Below the pieces are notes generated by a model. The model saw nothing but the letters and a program-made list of their open reading frames with translations, was not told where the DNA came from and made no database searches. Positions 8,837 through 17,553 of a stretch of 64,000 bases of DNA are shown one piece after another; within the stretch, counting starts at the first letter, position 1, and each line of letters starts with the position of its first letter. Source of the DNA: Saccharophagus degradans 2-40 (GTDB taxonomy: Bacteria; Pseudomonadota; Gammaproteobacteria; Pseudomonadales; Cellvibrionaceae); the NCBI RefSeq assembly GCF_000013665.1, contig NC_007912.1, positions 372,001 to 436,000 on the forward strand. Direction: 5' to 3'. The position numbers and the translations under genes are program-made.

Positions 8837-9550
8837 CTAAGCTGACATAGCTTCTGGTAAGTTAAGCTGCGAATCGGCTGTAATTTTGCCATCGAGTATT
8901 TTAATTTCACGCTCTGTTTGCATGGCGGCGCGGGGGTCGTGGGTAACCATACAAATAGTGGCGCCCTCTTTGTGTAGGGTGTCTAGTAGTTGCATTACTG
9001 CGGTCGCGTTGGTTGTGTCTAGGTTGCCTGTTGGTTCATCGGCTAAAATAATTGATGGCTTGCCCGCTATGGCGCGCGCTACAGCCACCCGTTGTTGCTG
9101 GCCGCCAGAAAGCTGCGATGGGAAATGTTTAGAGCGGTGATTCATATTCACTTTTTGCAGCGCTTCTTTCACCATGCTTTTGCGCTGTGCTTTAGTTAAA
9201 TCTGTTCGATAGGTAAGCGGTAGCTCTACGTTTTCTTCTACGTTTAAATCGCTAATTAAATTAAAAGATTGAAAAACAAAGCCAATTTCTTTGTTGCGTA
9301 TTTTTGCGCGCTCGGCTTTAGATAGATTGGCAACTTGCTTGCCTGCTAAGCTGTATTCGCCTTCACTGGCGGTATCTAACAAACCTAAAATAGAAAGTAG
9401 GGTAGATTTACCGCAGCCAGATGGCCCAGATATAGAAATATACTCGCCCCTGTTTATACTAAGCGAAATATTGCTTAACGCATGAGATTCAACTTCTTCG
9501 GTATAGAAAATCTTTTTTACGGCTTTTAGTTCAATTAGTGGCGTGTTCAT
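8837..9550 (-). CDS. ABC transporter ATP-binding protein, MacB/LolD type, module 1
   Basis: A 237-residue ATPase with Walker A GPSGCGKST (near 42), a Q-loop FQSFNLI, the signature LSGGQQQRVAVARA, Walker B ILADEPTGNLD and the switch His in MVTHD. It is a stand-alone nucleotide-binding subunit; E. coli MacB instead has it fused to the permease. It lies 15 bases after the adaptor gene and 10 before the permease, so the three subunits are made from one message. Confidence 0.95.
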   Translation of the reverse strand: MNTPLIELKAVKKIFYTEEVESHALSNISLSINRGEYISISGPSGCGKSTLLSILGLLDTASEGEYSLAGKQVANLSKAERAKIRNKEIGFVFQSFNLISDLNVEENVELPLTYRTDLTKAQRKSMVKEALQKVNMNHRSKHFPSQLSGGQQQRVAVARAIAGKPSIILADEPTGNLDTTNATAVMQLLDTLHKEGATICMVTHDPRAAMQTEREIKILDGKITADSQLNLPEAMSA

Positions 9551-9565
9551 AAACTATTCCTTTAA

Positions 9566-10816
9566 TTAGCGTAATCTAAAAATATTGTAGGTTTGAAACA
9601 GACTAGGGTCGGACACAACAATGGTATCGCCCGCGTTAAGGCCTTCGAGTATTTGAATTCGGTTGGGCGACGAGGCACCTAAGCTTACGTGTACTCGCTC
9701 AGCAAATTGGTTGTCGTCGCGCACTTTGTAAAGCGCAGCGCGGCTATTGCTTTGCGAAAGTAATGGGCGGGTAACGTAAAGCGTATTTTCGATATGGGCG
9801 GTAATAATTTCTCCGTCCACGCTTAAATCTGGGCGTGCATCGCTTGGCAGTGGTTGGGTGAAAACCACATCTACTTGTACATTGCCGTTTATTACTGTTG
9901 GATCAATACGCGCTACCTTGCCGTTAACAACGGTATTACGTGTATCAATTAAAACTTTTTGACCAACCGCTACATCGTTTATTTTTAATTCTGGTACGCT
10001 TAGTTCGGCGTACAGGGCATCTTGTTGTGCAAGCTTGGCTATATTGGCACCCGCTTGTATGCGCTGGCCTGCTTCTATAGGTACATCTAAAACAATACTG
10101 TCGAATGTGGCGCGCACCTGTAAGCCATCTACACGTTGTTGTAAGCGCTCTAATCTATTTTTCATTTGGCTTAGGCGAGCTTGGCGCGCTCTGTTTTGCG
10201 CGAGTAAATTCTGCTGCATTTTTAAATATTGCTCTTGGCTAGTGTGCCAGCGCTGTTCAAACTGGCTGGTTTCTAGTTGGGTACGCTGAAAAGCAATTTT
10301 AGAAACTGCCCCAGTTTTAATTAAATCGGTTTGGGCAACGTATTCCAATTGGCTGCGTTCAAAATTAAGTTTGGCGTTTTCTACTATCGATTTCTGGCTA
10401 AGCAGTTCTGTTTCTTGTTGAACTTGTGCGGCTTTTAGTTCTTCTTCGGTTGCGGTTAGCTCCCACTGTGTTTCTGCAAGTAATTGCACCAGTTGCGGGT
10501 TGGCTAGCTCGGCAATTAGGTCACCCTTGCTTACAATGTGGCCTGCTTTTAATACGCGTCGTATTACGGTGGCCTCTGTTTCTGCTGCCAGCCATTGAAT
10601 ATTCTCTGGCACGAGTACGCCATTGCCACGCACGCTAACGGTAAAGTCGCCCTGTTGCACTTGGCCAAAGGTGAGTTTAGAGCGCTCCAAACTAAAATCC
10701 GCCAACGATAAAACCCACAGCGCACGCACGCCAATTAGCAGTGCAGTTAGCACAACTACGCCTAGCGCAATGTATTTGCCGTAGGCGGGCTTTTTGCGTG
10801 CAATTGCTATATCCAT
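9566..10816 (-). CDS. Periplasmic adaptor (HlyD/MacA-type), module 1
   Basis: A 416-residue membrane-fusion protein: one N-terminal membrane anchor (about 15-37), a split lipoyl half-motif (VIRRVLKAGHIVSKGDLIAELANP), a long alpha-helical hairpin rich in Gln/Leu/Glu (about 115-235), the second lipoyl half (VRATFDSIVLDVPIEAGQRI) and beta-barrel regions. It would link the inner-membrane ABC complex to an outer-membrane channel such as TolC, which is not encoded here. It is the first gene of the operon and is preceded by a strong sigma54 promoter about 30 bases from the predicted transcript start. Confidence 0.9.
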   Translation of the reverse strand: MDIAIARKKPAYGKYIALGVVVLTALLIGVRALWVLSLADFSLERSKLTFGQVQQGDFTVSVRGNGVLVPENIQWLAAETEATVIRRVLKAGHIVSKGDLIAELANPQLVQLLAETQWELTATEEELKAAQVQQETELLSQKSIVENAKLNFERSQLEYVAQTDLIKTGAVSKIAFQRTQLETSQFEQRWHTSQEQYLKMQQNLLAQNRARQARLSQMKNRLERLQQRVDGLQVRATFDSIVLDVPIEAGQRIQAGANIAKLAQQDALYAELSVPELKINDVAVGQKVLIDTRNTVVNGKVARIDPTVINGNVQVDVVFTQPLPSDARPDLSVDGEIITAHIENTLYVTRPLLSQSNSRAALYKVRDDNQFAERVHVSLGASSPNRIQILEGLNAGDTIVVSDPSLFQTYNIFRLR

Positions 10817-10856
10817 AAACCTAAAACTTAATAGTGTGATTGGCGTAACTGGGTGA

Positions 10857-10873
10857 TAGCAGGGATTGTGCCA
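10857..10873 (-). promoter_or_regulatory. Sigma54 (-24/-12) promoter of ABC module 1
   Basis: Read on the minus strand the sequence is TTGGCACAATCCCTGCT. It has GG at -24 and GC at -12 separated by exactly ten bases, and matches the consensus TGGCAC-N5-TTGC at nearly every position. Transcription should start near 10847, about 30 bases before the adaptor ATG at 10816. The operon encodes a sigma54 activator, which supports the call. Confidence 0.8.
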
Positions 10874-10925
10874 AAGTGTAAGTTGTTGAATTTATTATAA
10901 ATAATTAAGTGAGGGGTAATGGCAG

Positions 10926-10972
10926 TCGCAAATTTGGGACGCGCTGGTGGGGCTGTAATCCCACATTTGGGA
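10926..10972. promoter_or_regulatory. Two dyad sites upstream of the sigma54 promoter (module 1)
   Basis: Two 14-base dyads of form TCnCA-N4-TGGGA: tcgcaaatttggga at 10926-10939 and tcccacatttggga at 10959-10972. They are 33 bases apart, about three helical turns, and lie roughly 80-125 bases upstream of the predicted start, the usual place for enhancer sites of NtrC-type activators. The binding protein is inferred to be the regulator at 4962-6335. Confidence 0.6.
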
Positions 10973-11027
10973 AGCAGTTGAAGGTAAGTGAAAGCTTAAC
11001 AATAAAAAGCGTTATGTAAATAGAAAA

Positions 11028-11046
11028 TGGGCCGCATTGCGGCCCA
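11028..11046 (-). terminator. Terminator of the DUF418 gene
   Basis: A perfect 8-bp stem (tgggccgc / gcggccca, loop att) is followed on the minus strand by ttttctattt. It lies 20 bases beyond the stop of the DUF418 gene. Confidence 0.75.
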
Positions 11047-11066
11047 CAATAATAACTAGTTTATTT

Positions 11067-12299
11067 TTACTGTTGCTTTCTAAACTCCACCTTCTGACAC
11101 AGGGTTAAGCTGCGCCAAACCCATTCTAACGGACCGTAGTGGAAGCGTTGCATCCAATACATACTAAAAATAATTTGAAATATGGCAACTGCTAACCCTA
11201 AGGCAAGTAAATACCTATTGGGCCACTCGCCAATAAAGCCTAAGCCCCAGCCATATAAAATAAAGGTACCTATAAGCGCTTGCATTAAGTAATTAGTAAG
11301 TGCCATACGCCCATAGGGTGCGAAGCAGCGCATAGTTTTTGTGTTGTTTTCCCTGAGGGCAAATAGAATAAAACCGCTGCAAATAGCTACGGCAAGGCTT
11401 AGGTTGGCAAGGTCGTAAAAGGTGAGTGCGAGGGTTTCTAGCCATGTATTGAATTGAGGTTCACCTACTAGCACAAAGGTACCGGCCATTAACGCTATAC
11501 ATATAACTGTGCTTGCAATTGCATAGCCAAGAGACCTTTTTAGCGTGCGTTTGTGTTGGCTAATTGTGTGAAAGAACCCAAACCGACCGAAACACATACC
11601 GAGTATAAATAACCCCAGGGTAATATACCCGCGCCCAAATATACCGAATTGAAACGCCAAAAGATTTTGAATGCCCACAATATTATTTATGGCGAATACA
11701 TCCAATAGCGACCCATTTTTTAACTGTTCGAAATAGAATAGGTTTAATTCACTGTTTGGGTTCATATCCATACGCAGTAAATCGCCCGTGGTGGCAAAGC
11801 TTATATAGCGGCCTAAACCTAAAAATAATGCCAAAGCAATTAATAGTAATACTCGCGTGGGTAATTTATGCATGGCCAATAGGCTTATACCTAGTACGGA
11901 GTAAAGCATTAAAATATCGCCGCGATAAAACAAGTGGTGTATATAGCCAAAGCCAAACAGCAGTATTAAGCGCCATATAAACCGAGCGGCATAAGGTTGA
12001 TTGTTGCGCGAGGGCTTGTCTATTTGTATAAAAAAACTTAGGCCGAACAAAAAAGAGAAAATAGCGTAAAACTTACCCGCCAAGAAAAATTGCACTAAGC
12101 CTACAATTATTTTATCTGCCAGAGTGGCCATAGCTATTTCGCCATAGCCTTCGGGGTAAGCGCCTGCTATATATTGTTCTACAAAGTGAACAAGGCCCAC
12201 GCCAATCAAGGCGAAACCGCGCAGCGCGTCTACTATATCTAACCTTTGTGCTTTTATTGGGTTTGTACTGCCTGCTGCTATATTGGCTGCTCCCGTCAT
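11067..12299 (-). CDS. DUF418 (YeiB-like) multi-pass membrane protein
   Basis: A 410-residue inner-membrane protein with about ten hydrophobic segments. It begins with the family signature LDIVDALRGFALIGV and has the C-terminal DUF418 block (FAPYGRMALTNYLMQALIG ... FHYGPLEWVWRSLT). The family is common in proteobacteria, and its reaction is not established; distant similarity to acyltransferase-type membrane proteins has been suggested. The start is set at the ATG at 12299, which has GGAG nine bases upstream; the ATG at 12314 is an alternative. It has its own terminator and no close operon partner. Confidence 0.85.
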   Translation of the reverse strand: MTGAANIAAGSTNPIKAQRLDIVDALRGFALIGVGLVHFVEQYIAGAYPEGYGEIAMATLADKIIVGLVQFFLAGKFYAIFSFLFGLSFFIQIDKPSRNNQPYAARFIWRLILLFGFGYIHHLFYRGDILMLYSVLGISLLAMHKLPTRVLLLIALALFLGLGRYISFATTGDLLRMDMNPNSELNLFYFEQLKNGSLLDVFAINNIVGIQNLLAFQFGIFGRGYITLGLFILGMCFGRFGFFHTISQHKRTLKRSLGYAIASTVICIALMAGTFVLVGEPQFNTWLETLALTFYDLANLSLAVAICSGFILFALRENNTKTMRCFAPYGRMALTNYLMQALIGTFILYGWGLGFIGEWPNRYLLALGLAVAIFQIIFSMYWMQRFHYGPLEWVWRSLTLCQKVEFRKQQ

Positions 12300-12630
12300 T
12301 GTGTGTTGCTCCATGTTGCTAGTGATTATTATGTATTCGATATATTTACTAACAGAGTAATTGCAGTTGTTATGCCATTTATTAACATGTTGATATATAT
12401 GGCTTTTTTATAATAAAGCCCAAGCAGAATACCAACTATGGGACAAATTATGAGTTTCAATTCTCAGTAATAGGACAGCAGTAATAGGACAACACTGTGC
12501 CAATGTAATTCTATAAGCTGGCTACCATAGCAAACCCAAGGCGAGAGAAGGGTGTTGCTTTACTTTTTCCGCTTGCCGAAACGATGTGTATAATCGGCCC
12601 AAGTGAAGTTTTAAATAGGGTTAGATACAC
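12300..12630. other. Intergenic stretch with short direct repeats
   Basis: This gap between divergent genes holds a 13-base direct repeat, cagtaataggaca at 12465-12477 and 12479-12491 (14-base period), with a looser relative (tgggacaaatta) before it. A TATAAT at about 12590 may be the -10 of the downstream gene, but no good -35 was found. Confidence 0.4.
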
Positions 12631-13155
12631 GTGGAAGAGAATCAACAGGCCCCCGAGCAGCGCATTGGGCGCGGTATGCTAATGATTGGCTGGGTATTAG
12701 CCATAGTAGTGGCCACCTTGCTTATTCAGCGCTGGCAAGATAAGCGCCATAACCCCAATGCTATGCCCGAGTCTAGTTCGGCAAATGGGGTGAATCAGGT
12801 TGTATTACAGCGCAACCCGCAGCACCATTACTTAACCGACGGTACTATTAATAATAAACCAGTAACGTTTTTGCTCGATACTGGCGCTACCGATGTGGCT
12901 ATTCCAAGCGCCCTAGCGAAAAAGCTTGGCCTTAAACGCGGTGCAAAAGGGGCGGCACATACGGCAAATGGTGTAACAACAACTTACCGTACTAATATTG
13001 ATGTATTAAAGCTGGGTAGTATTACGCTATACGATGTAGACGCGAGCATAACTATGGGCTTTACCGGCGATGAAATTCTTTTAGGTATGAGCGCCCTTAA
13101 AAGTGTCGAGTTTACCCATCGCAATGGCACGTTGGTGTTAAAGCAGTATTACTAA
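12631..13155 (+). CDS. Membrane-anchored retropepsin-like aspartic protease (clan AA)
   Basis: A 174-residue protein starting with GTG. One membrane segment (about 17-33) is followed by a short linker and a single retropepsin-like domain. The active-site motif is FLLDTGATDVAIP with catalytic Asp83; the C-terminal half carries LLGMSALKSVEF, the hydrophobic-hydrophobic-Gly element of the fold. Bacterial proteins of this type are probably periplasmic, dimerising to form the active site. The substrate is unknown. The next gene follows after 23 bases and may be co-transcribed. Confidence 0.85.
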   Translation: MEENQQAPEQRIGRGMLMIGWVLAIVVATLLIQRWQDKRHNPNAMPESSSANGVNQVVLQRNPQHHYLTDGTINNKPVTFLLDTGATDVAIPSALAKKLGLKRGAKGAAHTANGVTTTYRTNIDVLKLGSITLYDVDASITMGFTGDEILLGMSALKSVEFTHRNGTLVLKQYY

Positions 13156-13178
13156 TTGAAAGGCAACAGTAACTTATA

Positions 13179-14141
13179 ATGCAGCAAATTAACTCGCCAG
13201 CTTTAAGTAAAGAAACTGCAGCTATACATCATGCAATAGAGGCAGGCATTGAAGATTACTTTGAACAATGCCGCGCAAATATTCCGCTTTTTATAAAAAA
13301 ACATTTTTGGGTGCCAGGTTGTTGGCAAACTAACCGTCTTGCTTTTGGTGTAGACCTATTGCGCGCACCTATTAATTTATTGTGGGCGCCAATCTACCTG
13401 TGTTTACAATTACTTTTATATTGTTTTACTTTGGCGGGCTGGCAGGGTGCTAAAGGCGTGGCCAATTGGTTACCCGCAGGGCTAACCACCAAAGTACAGC
13501 GCAATATTAATGCGCTTATTCAACAAGAGCTGTTAGATGAAGCTAAACTGCACAGCAGTATAGATAAATACTTACTGCCCATTGCCGAGCAGCTAGCATC
13601 GGCCTCCGAATTACCGTCCCACAAAAAGCAAAGCCTTTATCGCGAACTAAACAATATTGTCGATGATGCTCTAAAGCAACTAATGCAAAGCCGTACGGCA
13701 GCGGCAGATATCTCGAATACAATATTTGCAGCCATGGTAGGGGCAATAGCCTTTAAAAAGTTTACCCCCGGCGGTATTGGCATTGGCTTAGTTGTGGCTG
13801 GTGTGTGGGTAAAGCTGCGTGCACAGCAGCAGTTCTTTCTTGGTGAGACGGCTGGCGGTTGGTATTACACCATGTTTCCACCGCAGGCCAATACTGGCGA
13901 AAATATGGTGGCCATTTTTAGTGTAATGCTTGTGTTGTCGGTAATTGCTACTTTTTCGGGCCTAGTAACCGACCCCCTACAGGTGCTGTTAGGTGTGCAT
14001 AAGCGCAGGTTAAATAAGCTTGTTACTAAGCTTGAGCACAACCTATTGCGTCGCTCCAATGCTGGCTTTAAAACGCTAGACCCTTACGTGGCGCGCATTT
14101 TAGACCTATTTGATACCGTTAAGTCGCATATTGCGCTGTAG
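13179..14141 (+). CDS. Uncharacterised membrane protein
   Basis: A 320-residue protein. Hydrophobic segments lie near 65-90 (LRAPINLLWAPIYLCLQLLLY), 185-210 (with a GGIGIGLVVAGVWV stretch) and 240-262. The N-terminal part contains conserved-looking aromatic residues (HFWVPGCWQTNRLAFG). It resembles uncharacterised proteobacterial membrane proteins, and I cannot assign a family with confidence. It sits 23 bases after the aspartic protease gene, so it may be a partner or substrate of that protease (inference from spacing only). Confidence 0.65.
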   Translation: MQQINSPALSKETAAIHHAIEAGIEDYFEQCRANIPLFIKKHFWVPGCWQTNRLAFGVDLLRAPINLLWAPIYLCLQLLLYCFTLAGWQGAKGVANWLPAGLTTKVQRNINALIQQELLDEAKLHSSIDKYLLPIAEQLASASELPSHKKQSLYRELNNIVDDALKQLMQSRTAAADISNTIFAAMVGAIAFKKFTPGGIGIGLVVAGVWVKLRAQQQFFLGETAGGWYYTMFPPQANTGENMVAIFSVMLVLSVIATFSGLVTDPLQVLLGVHKRRLNKLVTKLEHNLLRRSNAGFKTLDPYVARILDLFDTVKSHIAL

Positions 14142-14251
14142 ATTGTCTAAATAGGCACACAAAGTGAGCGGCACAATGGCTAGTTATGGGCTAAGCTAAA
14201 GTAATGATGACTATTATCTAGCTTATTACCTAGTTTGGAGATGCCTGCACT

Positions 14252-14518
14252 ATGGATAATCGACGCGAGCACCCGCGTATACCCATGACGGTAAACATTA
14301 AAATTACCCACCCAGATATTGGCGAAAAAGTAATTAAAACCAAAGATATCTCAGACGGCGGCCTGTTTATTTTGGCAGAACCCACTGCTATGCCACCTAT
14401 TGGTTCTATTGTGACGGGGCAAGTACAGGGTATTATCGAATCAGCGCCAGAGCTTAAAATGGAAATTGTTCGCACAGACTCTAACGGCGTTGGGCTGCGT
14501 TATGTTGATGTAGACTAG
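14252..14518 (+). CDS. PilZ domain protein
   Basis: An 88-residue single-domain protein. It has both c-di-GMP-binding elements of PilZ: an Arg-rich N-terminal motif (DNRREHPRIP) and a DISDGGLFI motif corresponding to D/N-x-S-x-x-G. Such proteins bind cyclic di-GMP and alter motility, adhesion or polysaccharide export through a partner protein. No cyclase or phosphodiesterase lies nearby, so the partner is unknown. Both ligand motifs are intact, so binding is likely. Confidence 0.88.
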   Translation: MDNRREHPRIPMTVNIKITHPDIGEKVIKTKDISDGGLFILAEPTAMPPIGSIVTGQVQGIIESAPELKMEIVRTDSNGVGLRYVDVD

Positions 14519-14745
14519 ATGTTGCGCTTTGGTTCTAGCGGCTCTCAGTTCTCAGTTTGCAACTCTCAACTCTCAGTTATCAGCTCCCCTGTGTTTTTGT
14601 TATTTCCTACTTTTTACTTCTTAGTGCAAATACGACTATTTGGTTGGCTTGGTTAGTGTTTTTCTATTTTTAGTTTTAACCATTTCTAAAAGCACGCTAC
14701 GTATATTCCTCTCTTATTAAGACTAATAAAAATAAGTTCACAAGT

Positions 14746-14778
14746 TACATACGTATTCAATGGTTGAATACGTATGTA
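14746..14778. promoter_or_regulatory. Perfect 15-bp inverted repeat, possible operator
   Basis: Arms tacatacgtattcaa (14746-14760) and ttgaatacgtatgta (14764-14778) are perfect complements around a tgg loop. No T-run follows, so a terminator is less likely than a protein-binding site or a remnant of a mobile element. It lies about 240 bases before the gene at 15021. Confidence 0.5.
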
Positions 14779-14920
14779 GGCGGCGTCTGCGTCACAATTG
14801 TTAATCATGTTAAGCATTTATAATCTGCATCGTTAATACGAAATTAAATTTGTATTAATACCATCAAGCCCACGCAATTCTAATAATTAAATCTGCATTT
14901 TTACTCACTCATAATTCTGA

Positions 14921-14942
14921 CTGAATAAGATATTTTATTCAG
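14921..14942. promoter_or_regulatory. 8-bp inverted repeat CTGAATAA-N6-TTATTCAG
   Basis: A perfect dyad with a six-base AT spacer, about 80 bases before the start codon of the propeller protein. The size and position fit a repressor or activator site. No regulator gene is adjacent. Confidence 0.45.
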
Positions 14943-15020
14943 CCAAAAGTATGGGGTGGATTGCGTGCGCCTATAAAAAATACAAAACCTCACCCAATAC
15001 ACTAACTAAAGGATTTGGCA

Positions 15021-16955
15021 ATGAACCGACTCATTAATTCAGTGGTTTTTTGTTTACTGTTGCTGCCAGCTTTATCCTACGGCGAGCGCAACTTGACTCT
15101 CTACACAACGAATCAATATGGCGATGCAGTTACAGACCCGTATACATCGCGCAATATGGCCATGAATGACAGTGGTCGTTATGTGTTTGCAAGTGGCCCT
15201 GGCCAAAACGTAGTGGCAACGCACGGTGCAGCTAGTTCCATGGCTATTGCTTATACCGATATGCGTTTGCAAAAAACCAATTACATTATTAGCAACGAAT
15301 TTAATACGCTAATAGAAGACGAGCCAAATATAGATGCATCGGCCGATGGCAGATATTTGGCATTGCGACCTAGCCCGGGTAGAGCGAGCCTATATTCAAG
15401 CGACGCTTCGCCATTGTATTTATACGATATGGTTGCAAAGCAGCTTACGCCGGTAATTAAAAGCTACAATGGCGAACCTCTACAGGGGTGTATTGAAGAG
15501 TGGGCCTTGCACAATTGGTCGCGTTCAACCTTTGCGAGCCTACGCAACGAACTTATTTACTATTCTAGCTGTAGCAATATTGTGGCTGGTGATTCCAACG
15601 GCGTAAGTGATTTATTTGTTTACGATATAAATACCGGCACTAACCGTTTGCTAAGCCAAACGGTAAATAGCATGAATGAAGTTGTCGCCCTAGATGGCGC
15701 AAGTGCTTCCCCGCAAACCGACGACAGCGGCCGCTTTGTGGTTTTTGCCAGCCAGGCGAAAAACATAGATGCAAATGCGTGCGGCGAGTTGGGTTATCAA
15801 ACCTTTGTGCTAGATCGCCTAGATGGTAGCTATACACGTATAACCGAGTGTGAAGATGCCAAAAATAGAGCGCGCGATTTAAATTATGGTATAGCTGGAG
15901 ACGGCTCTGTAGTTATTGCTAGCGGCAAAGAAAAAACGCCATACGTATCACCAACAGTGCGTTACTTAAATATCTATAGCACGCAAAATAAAATCAAGCA
16001 GCATTTGCCTTCGCACTATCGTCACGGCGCCATTAGTTTATCGCACAATGGCAGTATTGTTGCGTTTACTGCAAGTGCGTTCTATAACTTTGCCGGTAAC
16101 TATACCCACGATGTATCTGCGTATGGTGCCTTGTTAACTTGGAATAGAACAACCAACACTTTCGTAACTCATTCCAACAATTACTACACCCAGCAACCGG
16201 TGAGTACGTTTGTGCACGACGAAGCGGGAATATCTGGCGGCGGTGACTTTGTGTTTTTCGCAGGTAACAGCTACAAGTTTTGGATAGAAAACATTATTGG
16301 CGAAAATAGCTACCACCAATACATACGCAACCAGTATGTGCGTAATTATCGGTATGTAACTATACGCGGCGAGCACAATGGCTGGTCGTCATTTAGTAAC
16401 ATGCGTTTAACGGGCGATAACGAGTGGACCGCAGAAATAGTAACCGCTAACAGCAATGCGCGATTTAAATTCGATGTGTCTGGCGACTGGAGTGAAAATT
16501 ACGGCGATAGCAATGGCGACTTTATTGGCGATTTTGCTGGTAACGATATTGTGATTAGTGGCCAAGCGGGTGCGTATCGCATTACCTTTAACGATTCGAC
16601 AAAGGCGTACAGCATTAGCGCTATACAACAAACGGCATTAGACGCATACCTACCATCTAGCAACGAACTAGTACAATTTAATTGCGACAATGGTTTTACC
16701 CAGCTTGGTCAAAGTGTTTATGTTGTTGGTAGTAGTCCAGAGTTAGGCAGTTGGAGTGTAGAAAATGCGGTTTTGTTAGCGCCTGTTAACTACCCACTGT
16801 GGTCCACCACCATAAGCATACCTATCAATACACAAATGGAATGGAAGTGTGTAAAGCGTGACGAGCAAAACCCAGCGGTGAATGTAGAGTGGCAAGCAGG
16901 CGCTAATAATGTGTTAGATACTGGGGTAACCGCATTTACGCAAGCGTCTTTTTAG
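15021..16955 (+). CDS. Secreted beta-propeller protein with C-terminal CBM20-like starch-binding domain
   Basis: A 644-residue protein with a signal peptide (MNRLINSVVFCLLLLPALSYG). Residues of about 30-425 contain TolB/PD40-type propeller repeats (for example DSGRYVFASG, DASADGRYLAL, DDSGRFVVFAS). Residues of about 443-535 form a second beta domain (NGWSS...KFDVSGDWSENYGDSNGD...AYRITFND) resembling domains of starch-active enzymes. Residues of about 550-644 look like CBM20 (QSVYVVGSSPELGSWSVENA ... NVEWQAGANNVL). No glycosidase catalytic domain is visible. The start is at 15021, with AAAGGA seven bases upstream. A role in binding or sensing alpha-glucan outside the cell is inferred. Confidence 0.8.
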   Translation: MNRLINSVVFCLLLLPALSYGERNLTLYTTNQYGDAVTDPYTSRNMAMNDSGRYVFASGPGQNVVATHGAASSMAIAYTDMRLQKTNYIISNEFNTLIEDEPNIDASADGRYLALRPSPGRASLYSSDASPLYLYDMVAKQLTPVIKSYNGEPLQGCIEEWALHNWSRSTFASLRNELIYYSSCSNIVAGDSNGVSDLFVYDINTGTNRLLSQTVNSMNEVVALDGASASPQTDDSGRFVVFASQAKNIDANACGELGYQTFVLDRLDGSYTRITECEDAKNRARDLNYGIAGDGSVVIASGKEKTPYVSPTVRYLNIYSTQNKIKQHLPSHYRHGAISLSHNGSIVAFTASAFYNFAGNYTHDVSAYGALLTWNRTTNTFVTHSNNYYTQQPVSTFVHDEAGISGGGDFVFFAGNSYKFWIENIIGENSYHQYIRNQYVRNYRYVTIRGEHNGWSSFSNMRLTGDNEWTAEIVTANSNARFKFDVSGDWSENYGDSNGDFIGDFAGNDIVISGQAGAYRITFNDSTKAYSISAIQQTALDAYLPSSNELVQFNCDNGFTQLGQSVYVVGSSPELGSWSVENAVLLAPVNYPLWSTTISIPINTQMEWKCVKRDEQNPAVNVEWQAGANNVLDTGVTAFTQASF

Positions 16956-17553
16956 TCGGCAAATAAACAAGTTAGCTAGCTCTAACTAACCTAAAGCTGC
17001 TGTTAAACACAGTGGCAAACCTAAGGTTGAAAATACTGTGCGAGCGGGGTGAGGGAGTGTGCTTCTCTCGCATAGTTTATCAATTGCTTGTCTCGCTTCT
17101 TCAATTACTTAGCTTGTTTCTTCAGCACCTTCGTTAGCCACTTCTTAAATACGATTTCGTATTACTTCTAAACCTACTCTAATAATTATTAATGTTCGCC
17201 GCGTTGTGTGTGGTGTCAATGCGCAGCGTGTGGTGTCACTTTAAGAATATTAATTGTTATTTAGCAATCTGTGGTATTTACTCATCTATGCGTCATATTG
17301 CCGCACCGATCAGAATAGGTCTATTTCGACCTTGTGGCTCAATGTTGTGACTCAATCCTGTGGCGCATAAGTAAACCAATAATGGTGCCGCCGGAAAAAA
17401 CATCAAGTGAATATCAACCCGTGGTTTCCATTACAGCATGGGCGGTGATGAAAGTTTTTGTGCCATTGCCAATAGCGCTAGCTTGTAATGCTATTTGCTT
17501 TTTCGCAATGGCGAGAGCAGTACCCACAACTAGCAATAAGAAGGAATTTTATA
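16956..17553. other. Upstream region of the oxidase operon
   Basis: No convincing gene lies in this 600-base gap. It holds a degenerate 21-base tandem repeat (17080-17121, tcaatt(g/a)cttn...). It also has a perfect 11-base direct repeat, GTGTGGTGTCA, at 17208-17218 and 17228-17238, 20 bases apart, about two helical turns. A reading frame crossing 17334-17621 has no family features and overlaps the multicopper oxidase start. Confidence 0.5.

Larger units (their letters stand above)
14519..15020. other. 500-base AT-rich intergenic region with repeats and palindromes
   Basis: After the PilZ gene there is a degenerate short repeat of ctcagtt/ctctcaa units (about 14543-14588). Next come an AT-rich stretch, a perfect 15-bp palindrome (14746-14778) and an 8-bp palindrome (14921-14942), both listed separately. 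No ORF or RNA gene was recognised. It is the upstream region of the secreted propeller protein. Confidence 0.5.
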
